The notes under the pieces were generated by a model. The model ran no database searches. It saw only the letters and a program-made list of their open reading frames with translations, and was not told where the DNA came from. From Paenibacillus mesophilus (GTDB taxonomy: Bacteria; Bacillota; Bacilli; Paenibacillales; NBRC-103111), in assembly GCF_005938385.1 (NCBI RefSeq), contig NZ_VCRA01000006.1:124001-188000 (forward strand): DNA of 64,000 bases, read 5' to 3'. Within the stretch, counting starts at the first letter, position 1, and each line of letters starts with the position of its first letter. Positions 26,858 through 35,461 of this stretch are shown here, one piece after another. The translations under genes were made by a program, and so were the position numbers.

Positions 26858-27940
26858 ATGGCGGAGCCGTTGAAAGACATCTACAATGATTCGTTTATGG
26901 ACAAGCTGGCCGGCAAAATCAAAGCCGAGCAGCCGAACTTCCCGTCCGAAGCCTTCAAAAAGCTCGTATTCGCCGACGGCTGGGAATCGCTCGCGCTGAA
27001 GCAACGTATGCGGCGAATTTCCGAATCGCTTTCCGCGACGCTCCCTCCCGATTACCGGGAGGCGCTGGACATTTTGATGCGGGCGTCCGTCGATTGCCGC
27101 GGGTTCGAACATATGTTCTTCCCTGATTTCGTCGAACTGCGGGGGCTGGACGATCCGGAGGCATCGGTGCCGGCGCTCGCCGTCTTTACGAAATATTCCA
27201 GCTCGGAGTTCGCCGTCAGGCCGTTTATCCGGAAATACCCCGATCTTCTGCGGAAGCAATTGACGACGTGGGCCGCCGACCCGAACGAGCACGTCCGTCG
27301 GCTGGCGAGCGAAGGATGCCGGCCCCGCCTGCCGTGGGCGATGGCATTGAACGAGTTCAAGGACGATCCCTCCCCCGTGCTGGAGCTATTGGAACTGCTC
27401 AAGGAGGACAGCTCGGAGTACGTCCGCAGAAGCGTGGCGAACAACCTGAACGACATCTCCAAAGACCACCCTGGTCTTGTGATGAAAACGGCAAGAAGGT
27501 GGTACGGACGGCATCCGCATACCGATTGGATCGTAAGGCACGCCTGCCGCAGCCTGCTCAAACGGTGCGATCCGGAGACGCTCCGCTTCTTCGGCTTCGT
27601 CCCGGCGGAACGCATATCCGTAGTCGGACTAACCTTGTCTGCGGAAGAAGTTAGCATCGGCGGCGCTTTTACCGCAGCGTTCCGGATCGTCAACAGCGGC
27701 GATTCGTCGTCGCTGCTCCGCATCGAATATGCCATCGATTTCGTCAAGGCGAACGGAAGCCGGTCGCGCAAGCTGTTCAAGCTTTCCGAGAAGGAATACG
27801 ATCCGGGAGAAACCCCGGTTCGGTTCAATCACCGCTTCGAGCAGCTAACCACCAGAAAGCATTACCCCGGCGAACACGCGCTCGCGATCATCGTCAATGG
27901 CGAGCAATTGTCCGGCATTTCCTTTACGCTGCATCCATGA
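26858..27940 (+). CDS. AlkC-type DNA alkylation repair glycosylase
   Basis: The 360-residue protein has an all-helical HEAT-repeat region (about 1-250; EHVRRLASEGCRPRLPWA, SSEYVRRSVANNLNDISKDHP) and a C-terminal beta-rich Ig-like domain (about 260-360; VSIGGAFTAAFRIVNSGDSS). This combination is the AlkC branch of the AlkC/AlkD superfamily, which excises alkylated adenines without base flipping. ATG 26858 is chosen for its family-like N-terminus (MAEPLKDIYNDSF), although its spacing from AGAAAGG is long; GTG 26846 is an alternative. Confidence 0.88.
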   Translation: MAEPLKDIYNDSFMDKLAGKIKAEQPNFPSEAFKKLVFADGWESLALKQRMRRISESLSATLPPDYREALDILMRASVDCRGFEHMFFPDFVELRGLDDPEASVPALAVFTKYSSSEFAVRPFIRKYPDLLRKQLTTWAADPNEHVRRLASEGCRPRLPWAMALNEFKDDPSPVLELLELLKEDSSEYVRRSVANNLNDISKDHPGLVMKTARRWYGRHPHTDWIVRHACRSLLKRCDPETLRFFGFVPAERISVVGLTLSAEEVSIGGAFTAAFRIVNSGDSSSLLRIEYAIDFVKANGSRSRKLFKLSEKEYDPGETPVRFNHRFEQLTTRKHYPGEHALAIIVNGEQLSGISFTLHP

Positions 27941-27992
27941 AGCAGCCATCCTTTTCCCCTGCGGCAACTCCCCGACTCCGCTGGCCTCCCCC

Positions 27993-28021
27993 GCATGTTG
28001 CCTTTTGGCGACATGCTTTTT
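27993..28021 (+). terminator. Terminator of the AlkC-like gene
   Basis: GCATGTTGCC and GGCGACATGC form a stem around TTTT, with T5 downstream. Confidence 0.85.
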
Positions 28022-28128
28022 CGCCTTTTTTAAACAAATCTTCAGAAACCCTTCAGAAATTCCTTCGCTCGATCTGAACATTTAACCGATACGATAAGGG
28101 CATCGTCCAAAAGAAAGGAAGAGACGTC

Positions 28129-28710
28129 TTGCCCATGAAAAACGCGATCCGTGAAAAGCTGCTGTTTCTGTATAAATTCTCGCTCGCCCCCAAACAAATC
28201 GGAAGCGTGACGCCAAGCTCCGCGTTTCTCGCCAAAAAAATGATCGATTCCGTTCCGTGGGGCCGCGTGCGGGCTATCGCCGAGCTTGGAGCGGGCACAG
28301 GCGCCATTACCAAATATATCGGTACGGCAATGCGGAAACAGACGAAAGTGCTGCTGTTCGAGAAAGACCCGTATTTGCGCGAGGAGTTGGCCCGCCTGTA
28401 CCCCGACTATTCGTGCCACGTCGACGCCTGCCAGCTTGGCCTATCTTTGCAGCAGGAAGGAATCGGACGGCTGGACTGCATATTGAGCGGGCTTCCGTTC
28501 TTCAACTTCCCCCAGCAGCTGCGCGACCTGCTGATGGATCAAATTGCCGCCGCCCTCAAGCCCGGAGGATTGTTCATCGCGTTCCAATATTCGCAGCAGA
28601 TGAGGAAGCAGCTCGACCGGCGGTTCGATATCGAGCATATTCATTTCGTTCCGCTCAATATCCCTCCCGCATACGTATATGTTTGCCGAAAAAGGGAGTC
28701 CGATTCATGA
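28129..28710 (+). CDS. PmtA-like SAM-dependent methyltransferase
   Basis: The 193-residue class I methyltransferase has KQIGSVTPSSAFLAKKM at its N-terminus, as in bacterial phospholipid N-methyltransferases (COG3963), and the SAM-binding motif AELGAGTGAITKYI. A TTG at 28129 is eight bases from AAGGAAG; ATG 28135 is also possible. It overlaps the DedA gene by 4 bp, starting a four-gene operon with a two-component system. A role in membrane lipid head-group methylation is a family-based inference; rRNA adenine methyltransferases share the fold. Confidence 0.8.
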   Translation: MPMKNAIREKLLFLYKFSLAPKQIGSVTPSSAFLAKKMIDSVPWGRVRAIAELGAGTGAITKYIGTAMRKQTKVLLFEKDPYLREELARLYPDYSCHVDACQLGLSLQQEGIGRLDCILSGLPFFNFPQQLRDLLMDQIAAALKPGGLFIAFQYSQQMRKQLDRRFDIEHIHFVPLNIPPAYVYVCRKRESDS

Positions 28711-29321
28711 GCTATGAATGGCTGCTGTCGTTCATTCAGCAATTCGGCTATGCGGCGCTGTTCTTTGCCCTATGGCTCGGGATTGTGGGCATGCCGATTC
28801 CGGACGAGGTCATCGTGATGACGGGAGGAGCCGTAACGGCCGGCGGGGCGCTGCATACGCTCCCCGCTTTTATAGCAACCTATCTGGGGGTCGTCTCCGG
28901 GTTGTCGGTAGGCTATGTGCTGGGCCGATGGTTCGGCACCGCTGCGCTCGACCGGCTGCGGCGCAAAAAAAAGTTCGATCGCTATATTGATTTTTCCGAA
29001 AAACTGATGCAAAAATATGGTAGCTTCGCTTTATGCATCGGCTATTTTTTTCCGGTCATCCGTCATGTAATGCCTTATGCGGTCGGAAGCAACAAGATGA
29101 CGTTCAAGCGCTACGCGCTGTTCTCGTACACGACCGGACTCCTATGGACCGCCCTGTTTTTCACCCTCGGGCGTCTTGTCGGGGAGCAAGTTCAGCAAGT
29201 CGGATATCATGTCTATGAGCTAGGCTTGAAAGCGTTATGGGTGCCGCTTACGCTTGCCGCGGTATTCGCAATTTGGCATTTCACTCGAAAGTCGAAAGGG
29301 AGGGGTAAGCTTTGGCCTTAA
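28707..29321 (+). CDS. DedA-family membrane protein
   Basis: The 204-residue polytopic protein has the DedA/SNARE-associated features GMPIPDEVIVMTGG near the N-terminus and a long internal segment with RHVMPYAVGSNKM. DedA proteins flip lipid carriers such as undecaprenyl phosphate or phospholipids across the membrane. Its ATG overlaps the methyltransferase stop (ATGA) and its end overlaps the response-regulator start by 10 bp, so all are co-translated. Confidence 0.92.
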   Translation: MSYEWLLSFIQQFGYAALFFALWLGIVGMPIPDEVIVMTGGAVTAGGALHTLPAFIATYLGVVSGLSVGYVLGRWFGTAALDRLRRKKKFDRYIDFSEKLMQKYGSFALCIGYFFPVIRHVMPYAVGSNKMTFKRYALFSYTTGLLWTALFFTLGRLVGEQVQQVGYHVYELGLKALWVPLTLAAVFAIWHFTRKSKGRGKLWP

Positions 29322-30004
29322 CCGTGCTCGTTGCGGATGATGATCCGGAAATCCGGGATGTGGTCGGCATTTATTTGCGGAACGAAGGTTACCGCGTCGT
29401 GGAAGCAGGAGACGGAGTTCAAGCCGTCGAACAGATGAGCCGCGAGAAGGTCGATCTGCTCATATTGGACGTGATGATGCCCCACCTGGACGGCATCAAA
29501 GCCTGCTTCAAAATTCGCGAGAAGTCGAACATCCCGATCATCATGCTGTCCGCCAAAAGCGAGGATATCGATAAAATTACCGGCCTTACGACAGGCGCGG
29601 ACGACTATGTAGCCAAACCTTTCAATCCGTTGGAGCTGGTCGCGAGGGTGAAGGCGCAGCTTCGCAGGCAAACGTTAGCCGGGACCGGCGGCAAGCCGAA
29701 CGACGGCTCGGTTATCGAAATCGACGAATTGATCATCCATAAAACCCGCCATCTCGTCACCGTGCGGGGGAAAGAAGTTTCGCTCACCCCGATCGAATTC
29801 TCGATTCTGGCGCTGCTCGCGGGACATCGCGGGCATGTGTTCAACGTCGAGCAAATATACCGGAACGTTTGGAAGGAAGACAAGTTTTGTTCGGACAATA
29901 CGGTCATGGTCCATATCCGGAACATCCGGGAGAAGGTGGAGGAAAATCCGCGTGAGCCGCGATATATTCAGACGGTTTGGGGAGTCGGCTATAAGGTGGA
30001 GTAA
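29312..30004 (+). CDS. OmpR/PhoB-family response regulator
   Basis: The 230-residue protein has a receiver domain (1-120; VLVADDD with acidic pocket, phospho-acceptor Asp in LLILDVMMP, Lys in VAKPFNPLEL) and a winged-helix DNA-binding domain (about 135-228). TTG at 29312 has AAAGGGAGGGG just upstream; it overlaps the DedA stop. It is phosphorylated by the kinase encoded next. Its targets may include its own operon. Confidence 0.93.
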   Translation: MALTVLVADDDPEIRDVVGIYLRNEGYRVVEAGDGVQAVEQMSREKVDLLILDVMMPHLDGIKACFKIREKSNIPIIMLSAKSEDIDKITGLTTGADDYVAKPFNPLELVARVKAQLRRQTLAGTGGKPNDGSVIEIDELIIHKTRHLVTVRGKEVSLTPIEFSILALLAGHRGHVFNVEQIYRNVWKEDKFCSDNTVMVHIRNIREKVEENPREPRYIQTVWGVGYKVE

Positions 30005-30017
30005 GAAGATTTGGTTC

Positions 30018-31052
30018 GTGCTCAATTGGAAAAGAAGCATCCGGGGACGCATATTGTGGTCGACTCTCATAAGCTTCTTCCTGGCCGTATTCATGGCTTC
30101 GATCTGGAACAATTTCTTCGTCCTGATCGGAACGTTCCTACTCTTTTTCTTCCTGTTCATGGACAATATCGTCCGTTATATCCGGTCGCTGGCCGACGGA
30201 CTGATGCGGATCGCCCAAGGGAACCTGGACTACCGGCTGCCTCCTTCCAGATATGACGAGCTCGGCAGCGTGGCGAACAACATCAACTATATGGCCGAGC
30301 AGCTGCATGATAGGATCGACAGGGAGCGCCGGATCGAGAAATCGAAGATGGAGCTCATCACCAACGTTTCCCATGATCTGCGGACGCCGCTCACCAGCAT
30401 TATCGGGTATTTGAATTTGCTGAAGCATGACGACTACGGCGATCTCGATGAGCATAAGCGATACATCCAGAACACGTACAATAAAACGCAGCAGCTGAAA
30501 AAACTGATCGACGACTTGTTCGAATATACCCGGCTGACGAGCGGCGAAGCCCGCCTCTCCTTCCGCCCCGTCGATCTGGCCGGCCTGATGGAGCAGGTGC
30601 TGACCGAGTTCGAACCGCTTGCCCACGAGCAGTCACTCACTGTCCGGAAGCTATGCGAGCGGGAGCGGGTGCTCGGATTGGTCGATGCGGAAAAATTCGT
30701 GCGGGCCGTCGACAACCTGCTGATGAACGCCCTCAAATTTTCCGTAAAGCCGGGAGCTATCACGGTCCGGCTCTTCGAGCGAGGCAGCCGAATCCGCCTG
30801 GAGGTCGAGAACCGGGGCACCCCGATATCGAAGGAGCAGGAGCTGCTGCTATTCGATCGTTTCTACAAGGCCGAGCCTTCGCGGAACGACCATTCGATGC
30901 TGCCGGGAGCGGGACTCGGACTGTCGATCGCGAGAAGCATAGCGGAGCTGCACGGCGGGCACATCGGCCTGGAACACCGGAACGGGCTCTTTACGTTCTA
31001 TATCGAACTGCCGCGAAAGGAGCAGACGCCACCTTATCCGGAACGCGGCTGA
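30018..31052 (+). CDS. Sensor histidine kinase with minimal sensor
   Basis: The 344-residue kinase has two closely spaced membrane helices (about 15-50) with almost no extracellular loop, a HAMP domain (about 50-105), the phospho-acceptor NVSHDLRTPLTSIIGY and a HATPase domain (NALKF, GAGLGLSIARSI). Such short-loop kinases often sense the membrane or a partner protein. GTG 30018 is chosen as the first in-frame start after the regulator stop, 13 bp away; the frame is open further upstream inside the regulator gene, without a start signal. It pairs with the preceding regulator and the lipid-related genes. Confidence 0.85.
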   Translation: MLNWKRSIRGRILWSTLISFFLAVFMASIWNNFFVLIGTFLLFFFLFMDNIVRYIRSLADGLMRIAQGNLDYRLPPSRYDELGSVANNINYMAEQLHDRIDRERRIEKSKMELITNVSHDLRTPLTSIIGYLNLLKHDDYGDLDEHKRYIQNTYNKTQQLKKLIDDLFEYTRLTSGEARLSFRPVDLAGLMEQVLTEFEPLAHEQSLTVRKLCERERVLGLVDAEKFVRAVDNLLMNALKFSVKPGAITVRLFERGSRIRLEVENRGTPISKEQELLLFDRFYKAEPSRNDHSMLPGAGLGLSIARSIAELHGGHIGLEHRNGLFTFYIELPRKEQTPPYPERG

Positions 31053-31068
31053 TGCCGGCAGCGAGCGG

Positions 31069-31767
31069 TTACGTACGGAGAAGCGGGCCGACCTCGCTCA
31101 ACCGCTCGACGACATAACGCGGCGCGTACCGTTCCTCCAGCTGAAGATTGCCGCGGTTGTAGAAGCAGAAATCGATACCCGCCCCCACTGCCCCTTCGTA
31201 ATCATCCTTTAATGAATCGCCGATATACAGCACTTCCGACCGGTCGACGCCAAGCTCCCGCAGAGCGATATCGAAAATGTTCCGGTCCGGCTTCCAGTGC
31301 CCGACCTCGTCGGATACGATAAACGCATCGAACAGGTGGGCGATGCCGCCGCTCGCCGTCCGTTTCCGCTGGGATTCCCCGATCCCGTTGGAGATGACGG
31401 CCAGCTTGCGGCTGCCGTGCAGCTCGTCCAGCAGCTCCTTGGCCCCTTCCTCGAAGTGGCACAGCCGGCAAAAATGCTCCCAATACGTGCCGGCGAGCGC
31501 CTTCGCCAAGGCGGCGTCCCGCTCCAGCCGGATCAGCGTATCGTGAAACGAATATTCCAGCACCTGATGAATGTTCAGCTTCCGCTCGTTCCGCTCGCTC
31601 CAATACACCCAGTTGATCGGCGAGAACGTCTCCCAGAACCGTTCCCACGTGAACCGCTCCCATTGCTCCAGCCCGTGCTGCCGTCCGGTCATGTGCATCG
31701 AATCGGCCTCGCACCGGTCGTAGTCAAGCAACGTGTTGTCCAAGTCGAAAATGATCGCTTTGTACAA
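31069..31767 (-). CDS. HAD-family hydrolase (YjjG-like)
   Basis: The 232-residue protein has HAD motif I (IIFDLDNTLLDYD), motif II (VISNGIGES), a Lys in HWKPDRNIF and motif IV (VLYIGDSLKDDYEGAVGAG). It resembles YjjG/YfnB nucleotidases or small-molecule phosphatases. The start chosen is TTG 31767, seven bases after GGGGGAG; a reading from 31842 adds 25 residues without a site. It converges with the kinase operon with only a 16-bp gap and no obvious terminator. Confidence 0.87.
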   Translation of the reverse strand: MYKAIIFDLDNTLLDYDRCEADSMHMTGRQHGLEQWERFTWERFWETFSPINWVYWSERNERKLNIHQVLEYSFHDTLIRLERDAALAKALAGTYWEHFCRLCHFEEGAKELLDELHGSRKLAVISNGIGESQRKRTASGGIAHLFDAFIVSDEVGHWKPDRNIFDIALRELGVDRSEVLYIGDSLKDDYEGAVGAGIDFCFYNRGNLQLEERYAPRYVVERLSEVGPLLRT

Positions 31768-31844
31768 ATAAGGCTCCCCCTGTCCGTATGATCGCATTCC
31801 AAGTACATTCCACCCGGGCATCGCATATTCCTTCCAACCCAATC

Positions 31845-31878
31845 AAAAAGAGACCATCCTTATCGAAAGGATGGCCTC
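31845..31878 (-). terminator. Terminator after the solute-binding protein gene
   Basis: On the minus strand GAGGCCATCCTT and AAGGATGGTCTC form a 12-bp near-perfect stem followed by T5. It separates the transport gene from the HAD gene. Confidence 0.85.
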
Positions 31879-31891
31879 GCCCATGTTCCAG

Positions 31892-33214
31892 TTACTTTTT
31901 CTTGCTCTTCTCGGCTTCCACGAGCCCCTTCAGCTTCTCGTCCAGCTGGCGCAGCGACGTGTTCAAGTCCGCTTTGCCGCTGACGTAGTCGAGGAACGCC
32001 GCGCTTACGGCGGATTGCTGCGAGCTCAGAGGGACGTCGACAAGCCCGGGCTTCCGTTTGGGCGTCGGATCGGTCGGCGGATAGAACGATACCGCTTTCA
32101 TGTTCTTGGATTTGTAGATCGGATGACTCGATCCGAGCGCGTTCTGAATGTCCTTATTGTTCAGCGTCGTCGGGATGCCCTGCTTCGAATCCTCCATCTG
32201 GATTTCGTCGGTCAGCATCTCCATGATGACTTGGAACGCCTCGTCCTTATGCTTGCCCGTCTCCGTAAGCGCCCAATAAGCGGGACCGCGTTGGCTGACC
32301 CGTTTCGGAGCGCCCTCCATCGTCGGCAGCGACACGATATCCCAGTTGATTTCCGGCGGAATAATCAAGTAGACGCTGTGCAGGTTGGCGGACAAAGCAG
32401 CCTCGCCTTTGCCGAACATATTCATATCGTCGGCGGCGGTCTTCGGATATTCGTTGCCTTGCACATCGTAGAAGCGCTTCAAGTTGCTGAACACCTTCGA
32501 CCATTTATCCGTATCGGTCAGACCGTCCTTCTCCGGATCGAGAATCGCCTGGGAGAACGGATTGTCGCGCAGCATTCCCGTCAAGTTGGCGCTGAAGCCG
32601 CGAATTTGCTTGCCGCCGTCCATCCGCGTCATTTTCTTGGACAGCTCGTAAACTTCATCCCAAGTCATGCCGTCCTTCGGATAAGGCACACCGAACTTGT
32701 CGAACAAATCTTTGTTGTAGTAGAGCACGTTCGGGAAAAACGGAGGTACGGGCAAGCCGTACAGCTTTCCGTCGCGCGTATAATCTTTAATCTCTGACAT
32801 GAATACGGGGTTAAACCGGTTCAGATCGTACTTGTATTTCGTCACGTAAGGGGTCAAATCGACGCCGAGGTTCAAATCGAGATAGCCGCTTCTGAGCGTC
32901 GGAATATCGGTCCGGATAATATCCGGGATTTCACCTCGCGTAACAAGGTCTGTAATATTGTTGCCCGTTCCGCTCGTCTGGTAGTTGAACGTAATATGAG
33001 GAAATTTCTTCTCCAGCGTTGCCCGGAACCGCTTATCAAACTCCTCCTTGCTGACTCCGGCCGCATAGATCATCAGCGTATACGGATCTTTTTTGACTTC
33101 CGTCTTCGGTGCGCTTTTGTCGCCTTCGCTCGCCCCCGAATTGCTTCCGGACCCGCAGGCGGCCAGCAGTACACTGCAGATGAGTCCTAATGCCGCGACT
33201 CTGTTCTTGCTCAT
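31892..33214 (-). CDS. Extracellular solute-binding lipoprotein (family 1)
   Basis: The 440-residue lipoprotein (lipobox VLLAAC, Cys near 20) has the family signature GVPYPKDGMTWDEVYELSKKMTR and LYYNKDLFDKFG, matching the binding proteins at 4088, 5507 and 61743. No permease or ATPase follows; a terminator does. It is divergent from an AraC regulator and a perfect cre palindrome lies 23-37 bp upstream of its start, so carbon catabolite repression is likely. Confidence 0.9.
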   Translation of the reverse strand: MSKNRVAALGLICSVLLAACGSGSNSGASEGDKSAPKTEVKKDPYTLMIYAAGVSKEEFDKRFRATLEKKFPHITFNYQTSGTGNNITDLVTRGEIPDIIRTDIPTLRSGYLDLNLGVDLTPYVTKYKYDLNRFNPVFMSEIKDYTRDGKLYGLPVPPFFPNVLYYNKDLFDKFGVPYPKDGMTWDEVYELSKKMTRMDGGKQIRGFSANLTGMLRDNPFSQAILDPEKDGLTDTDKWSKVFSNLKRFYDVQGNEYPKTAADDMNMFGKGEAALSANLHSVYLIIPPEINWDIVSLPTMEGAPKRVSQRGPAYWALTETGKHKDEAFQVIMEMLTDEIQMEDSKQGIPTTLNNKDIQNALGSSHPIYKSKNMKAVSFYPPTDPTPKRKPGLVDVPLSSQQSAVSAAFLDYVSGKADLNTSLRQLDEKLKGLVEAEKSKKK

Positions 33215-33236
33215 TGGTAAAATCCCCCTAGTTTTT

Positions 33237-33251
33237 TGTTAGCGCTTCCAA
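33237..33251. promoter_or_regulatory. cre (CcpA) operator
   Basis: TGTTAGCGCTTCCAA reads on the minus strand as TTGGAAGCGCTAACA, an exact match to WTGNAANCGNWNNCA with a palindromic centre. It lies 23 bp upstream of the binding-protein start, in the divergent region with the AraC gene. Confidence 0.65.
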
Positions 33252-33398
33252 TCAACTCGAATTTATTATCTCAAATACAAGCGAAACACAAGTGACATAT
33301 TTTTACTTCGATCACCCTCTTTTTTACTATCCTGTACATTACATGTATATTAAGTTGTGTTACAATATATTCAAAACCATTCCGGCAGGTGAACGTCG

Positions 33399-34280
33399 TT
33401 GGTGGCATACCCCGTGTACCAAGACTCTCTGGCTCACGAGCAATTCGGCAAAAGCAGACTCCCCATGTTTGTCGTGAAAGGCCGTATTACCTCCAACATT
33501 CCGCTGCACCATCATAACTTCGCCGAGCTCAGTCTCGTCGTCGAAGGGAGCGGAACGGAAATCATCAACGGAAAGCCGCACCCGTTCCAAAAAGGAAGCG
33601 TTTCCTTTTTGCTGCCTCACCATATTCACGAAGTTCAATTAAACAGTCCTACCGCGATCAAATACAACTGCATGTTCGACCTCCATCTGCTCTTCCTAAG
33701 TCCGTCCGATCGCGACCTGGCGAATGCGCTGCTCAAAACGGGCTTGCAATACCCGTCGCATTACGATTTGGACGAGGATCAGGCAACCCATATGCTCCGG
33801 TTGTTCGAATCGATGAAGCAAGAGTACGAGAACGACCGGTTCGCCAAAGAATCCGCCCTTCGCTCCATGCTGATGGAAGCGTTCATTATTCTGCTCCGCA
33901 CCCCGCACCCGGCGCAACATTCCGCTTCCGCCTTAGTCGAAACCCGCAACAACATGGAAGACATCCTGCACTATTTGCATATCCATTACCAGGAGGAAAT
34001 TACGCTCTCCGTGCTGGCGAAGCAATTTAACCGGAACGCCTCGTATATTAGCCGGATGTTCAAACAGCTGGTCGGACGAACCTTTACGGAATATTTGCAT
34101 ATGCTGCGAGTCGGACGGGCGGCCAGTCTGCTTGCCACCACCTCGATGAGCATAACCGACATCGCGATCGATGTCGGATTCGATCATACCCGCACGTTTA
34201 CACGGGCGTTCAAGGAAGCGAAAGGCACGACGCCAAAGCAATTCCGCGCCATTCGCCAGCGGCAGCAGCCGATAGAATGA
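33399..34280 (+). CDS. AraC-family regulator with cupin sensor domain
   Basis: The 293-residue regulator has an N-terminal cupin-like domain (about 25-110; LPMFVVKGRITSNIPLHHHN) and two C-terminal helix-turn-helix motifs (about 190-285; ITLSVLAKQFNRNASYISRMFKQ, ITDIAIDVGFDHTRTFTRAFKE). TTG 33399 is eight bases after AGGTG; GTG 33402 is equally possible. It is divergent from the solute-binding protein gene, which it probably activates in response to a sugar. Confidence 0.88.
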   Translation: MVAYPVYQDSLAHEQFGKSRLPMFVVKGRITSNIPLHHHNFAELSLVVEGSGTEIINGKPHPFQKGSVSFLLPHHIHEVQLNSPTAIKYNCMFDLHLLFLSPSDRDLANALLKTGLQYPSHYDLDEDQATHMLRLFESMKQEYENDRFAKESALRSMLMEAFIILLRTPHPAQHSASALVETRNNMEDILHYLHIHYQEEITLSVLAKQFNRNASYISRMFKQLVGRTFTEYLHMLRVGRAASLLATTSMSITDIAIDVGFDHTRTFTRAFKEAKGTTPKQFRAIRQRQQPIE

Positions 34281-34308
34281 CGGTCCGGATAACCGTTAAA
34301 TAAAGGAA

Positions 34309-34363
34309 GACGGGCGCAAACCGAAAGGCTCGTCCGAAACCTATGGGGACAACCCGGAGTTGT
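34309..34363 (+). other. Possible structured RNA between the AraC and sleB genes
   Basis: GACGGG (34309-34314) pairs with CTCGTC (34329-34334), enclosing CGCAAA and a CC-GAAA-GG tetraloop stem; an ACAAC/GTTGT hairpin follows (34349-34363) and then a T-rich stretch. It may be the AraC terminator or a leader element of sleB. It does not fit any riboswitch class I can name. Confidence 0.3.
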
Positions 34364-34480
34364 TCTTAGTTTTTGCGTTTTGAGCGTGTACGGCGGCTTT
34401 TCCGATCGGATAAAATCCCTAATTCATTATGTGCCGGTTGAAAGCGGCCCGTAAAAGGAAGAGGAGGTTGTCTGTAAGAG

Positions 34481-35110
34481 ATGAAGAAAGGTTCCGTGCT
34501 AGTCATTGCCCTTGGGATGATTATCCTGTCCACACAGGCCGGCGCGATATCGCTGGAGCAAGGGTCCAGAAGCGAGCACGTCCTCGATCTGCAGCAGCGG
34601 TTGAGCTCGCTCGGTTATTTTAAAGCGGGTATAACCGGCTATTACGGCTCCGTCACGAACACAGCGGTGAAAAAATTTCAAACGAAGGCAGGTCTGCCCG
34701 CCAGCGGACAAGCCGATGCCCATACGTTGTCGGCCTTGAACGAAGCCTCTGCGCCGGATCAAACGGTCCTGGAGCAAATGGCACGAATGATCCATGCCGA
34801 GGCAAGGGGCGAATCGTTTCTCGGCCAGGTCGCCGTCGGAGCCGTCATCCTCAACCGGGTACAGTCCGACGCGTTTCCCGATTCCATAACCGAGGTTATT
34901 TTTCAGCCCGGTCAATTTTCCGCTATCCGGGACGGGCAGTTCAACCTGACTCCCAGCCCGACTGCCTATGAAGCGGCCAAAGCCGCCTTAAACGGGTCCG
35001 ATCCGACAAACGGAGCCCTGTATTATTACAATCCCAAAATCGCCACCTCGTCTTGGAGCAAGAAACGTCCGATCAAAGCCCGCATCGATCGGCACGTATT
35101 TACTCAATAA
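34481..35110 (+). CDS. sleB: SleB-type spore cortex-lytic enzyme / cell wall hydrolase
   Basis: The 209-residue protein has a signal peptide (about 1-23), a peptidoglycan-binding PG_binding_1 domain (about 28-85; LDLQQRLSSLGYFKAGITGYYG) and a hydrolase_2 (SleB/CwlJ) domain (about 100-209; MARMIHAEARGESFLGQVAVGAVILNR with the catalytic Glu). It cleaves cortex or wall peptidoglycan as a lytic transglycosylase. The two-domain order matches SleB. It is monocistronic with a strong terminator; no YpeB partner gene is adjacent. Confidence 0.9.
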   Translation: MKKGSVLVIALGMIILSTQAGAISLEQGSRSEHVLDLQQRLSSLGYFKAGITGYYGSVTNTAVKKFQTKAGLPASGQADAHTLSALNEASAPDQTVLEQMARMIHAEARGESFLGQVAVGAVILNRVQSDAFPDSITEVIFQPGQFSAIRDGQFNLTPSPTAYEAAKAALNGSDPTNGALYYYNPKIATSSWSKKRPIKARIDRHVFTQ

Positions 35111-35153
35111 TCCGATCCCCATGAATGCGCCATTCCTACACGCACAATACGAA

Positions 35154-35200
35154 GGACTGTCCCGCGGAGTCCGAACGGACTCCAGGACAGTCCCTTTTTT
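35154..35200 (+). terminator. Strong terminator of sleB
   Basis: Two stacked stems, GGACTGTCC/GGACAGTCC and GGAGTCC/GGACTCC, with a GAAC loop are followed by T6. Confidence 0.93.
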
Positions 35201-35202
35201 CC

Positions 35203-35319
35203 TCAGATCTTTCTCCATGAGCGGTATTTAACGGCATAATACGCAGGAACGACTGCACACAACAGTATGGCCGCCGCCTTCACAATAATAATGGAAACCG
35301 CCTCCTCATCAATTAACAT
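35203..35319 (-). CDS. Possible small membrane peptide (38 residues)
   Basis: The frame encodes an acidic start, one hydrophobic helix (SIIIVKAAAILLCAVVPAYY) and a basic tail (KYRSWRKI), the make-up of a single-pass peptide. Upstream AGAAAG is a weak ribosome site. It is the only coding candidate in the 351-bp gap between sleB and the TVP38-family gene; the rest of the gap shows nothing clear. Confidence 0.3.
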   Translation of the reverse strand: MLIDEEAVSIIIVKAAAILLCAVVPAYYAVKYRSWRKI

Positions 35320-35461
35320 CGAACGTCTTTCTATAATATACCATGCGTGCGGGCGTAATGCGGGTTTCCCGCTATTTACAACGGCCATACTTCGAAAAGT
35401 AGCAAAATTCGGCTACCGAATGTAAACTTATACTACAGTCAAACGTCAACGGTGGGACCTT

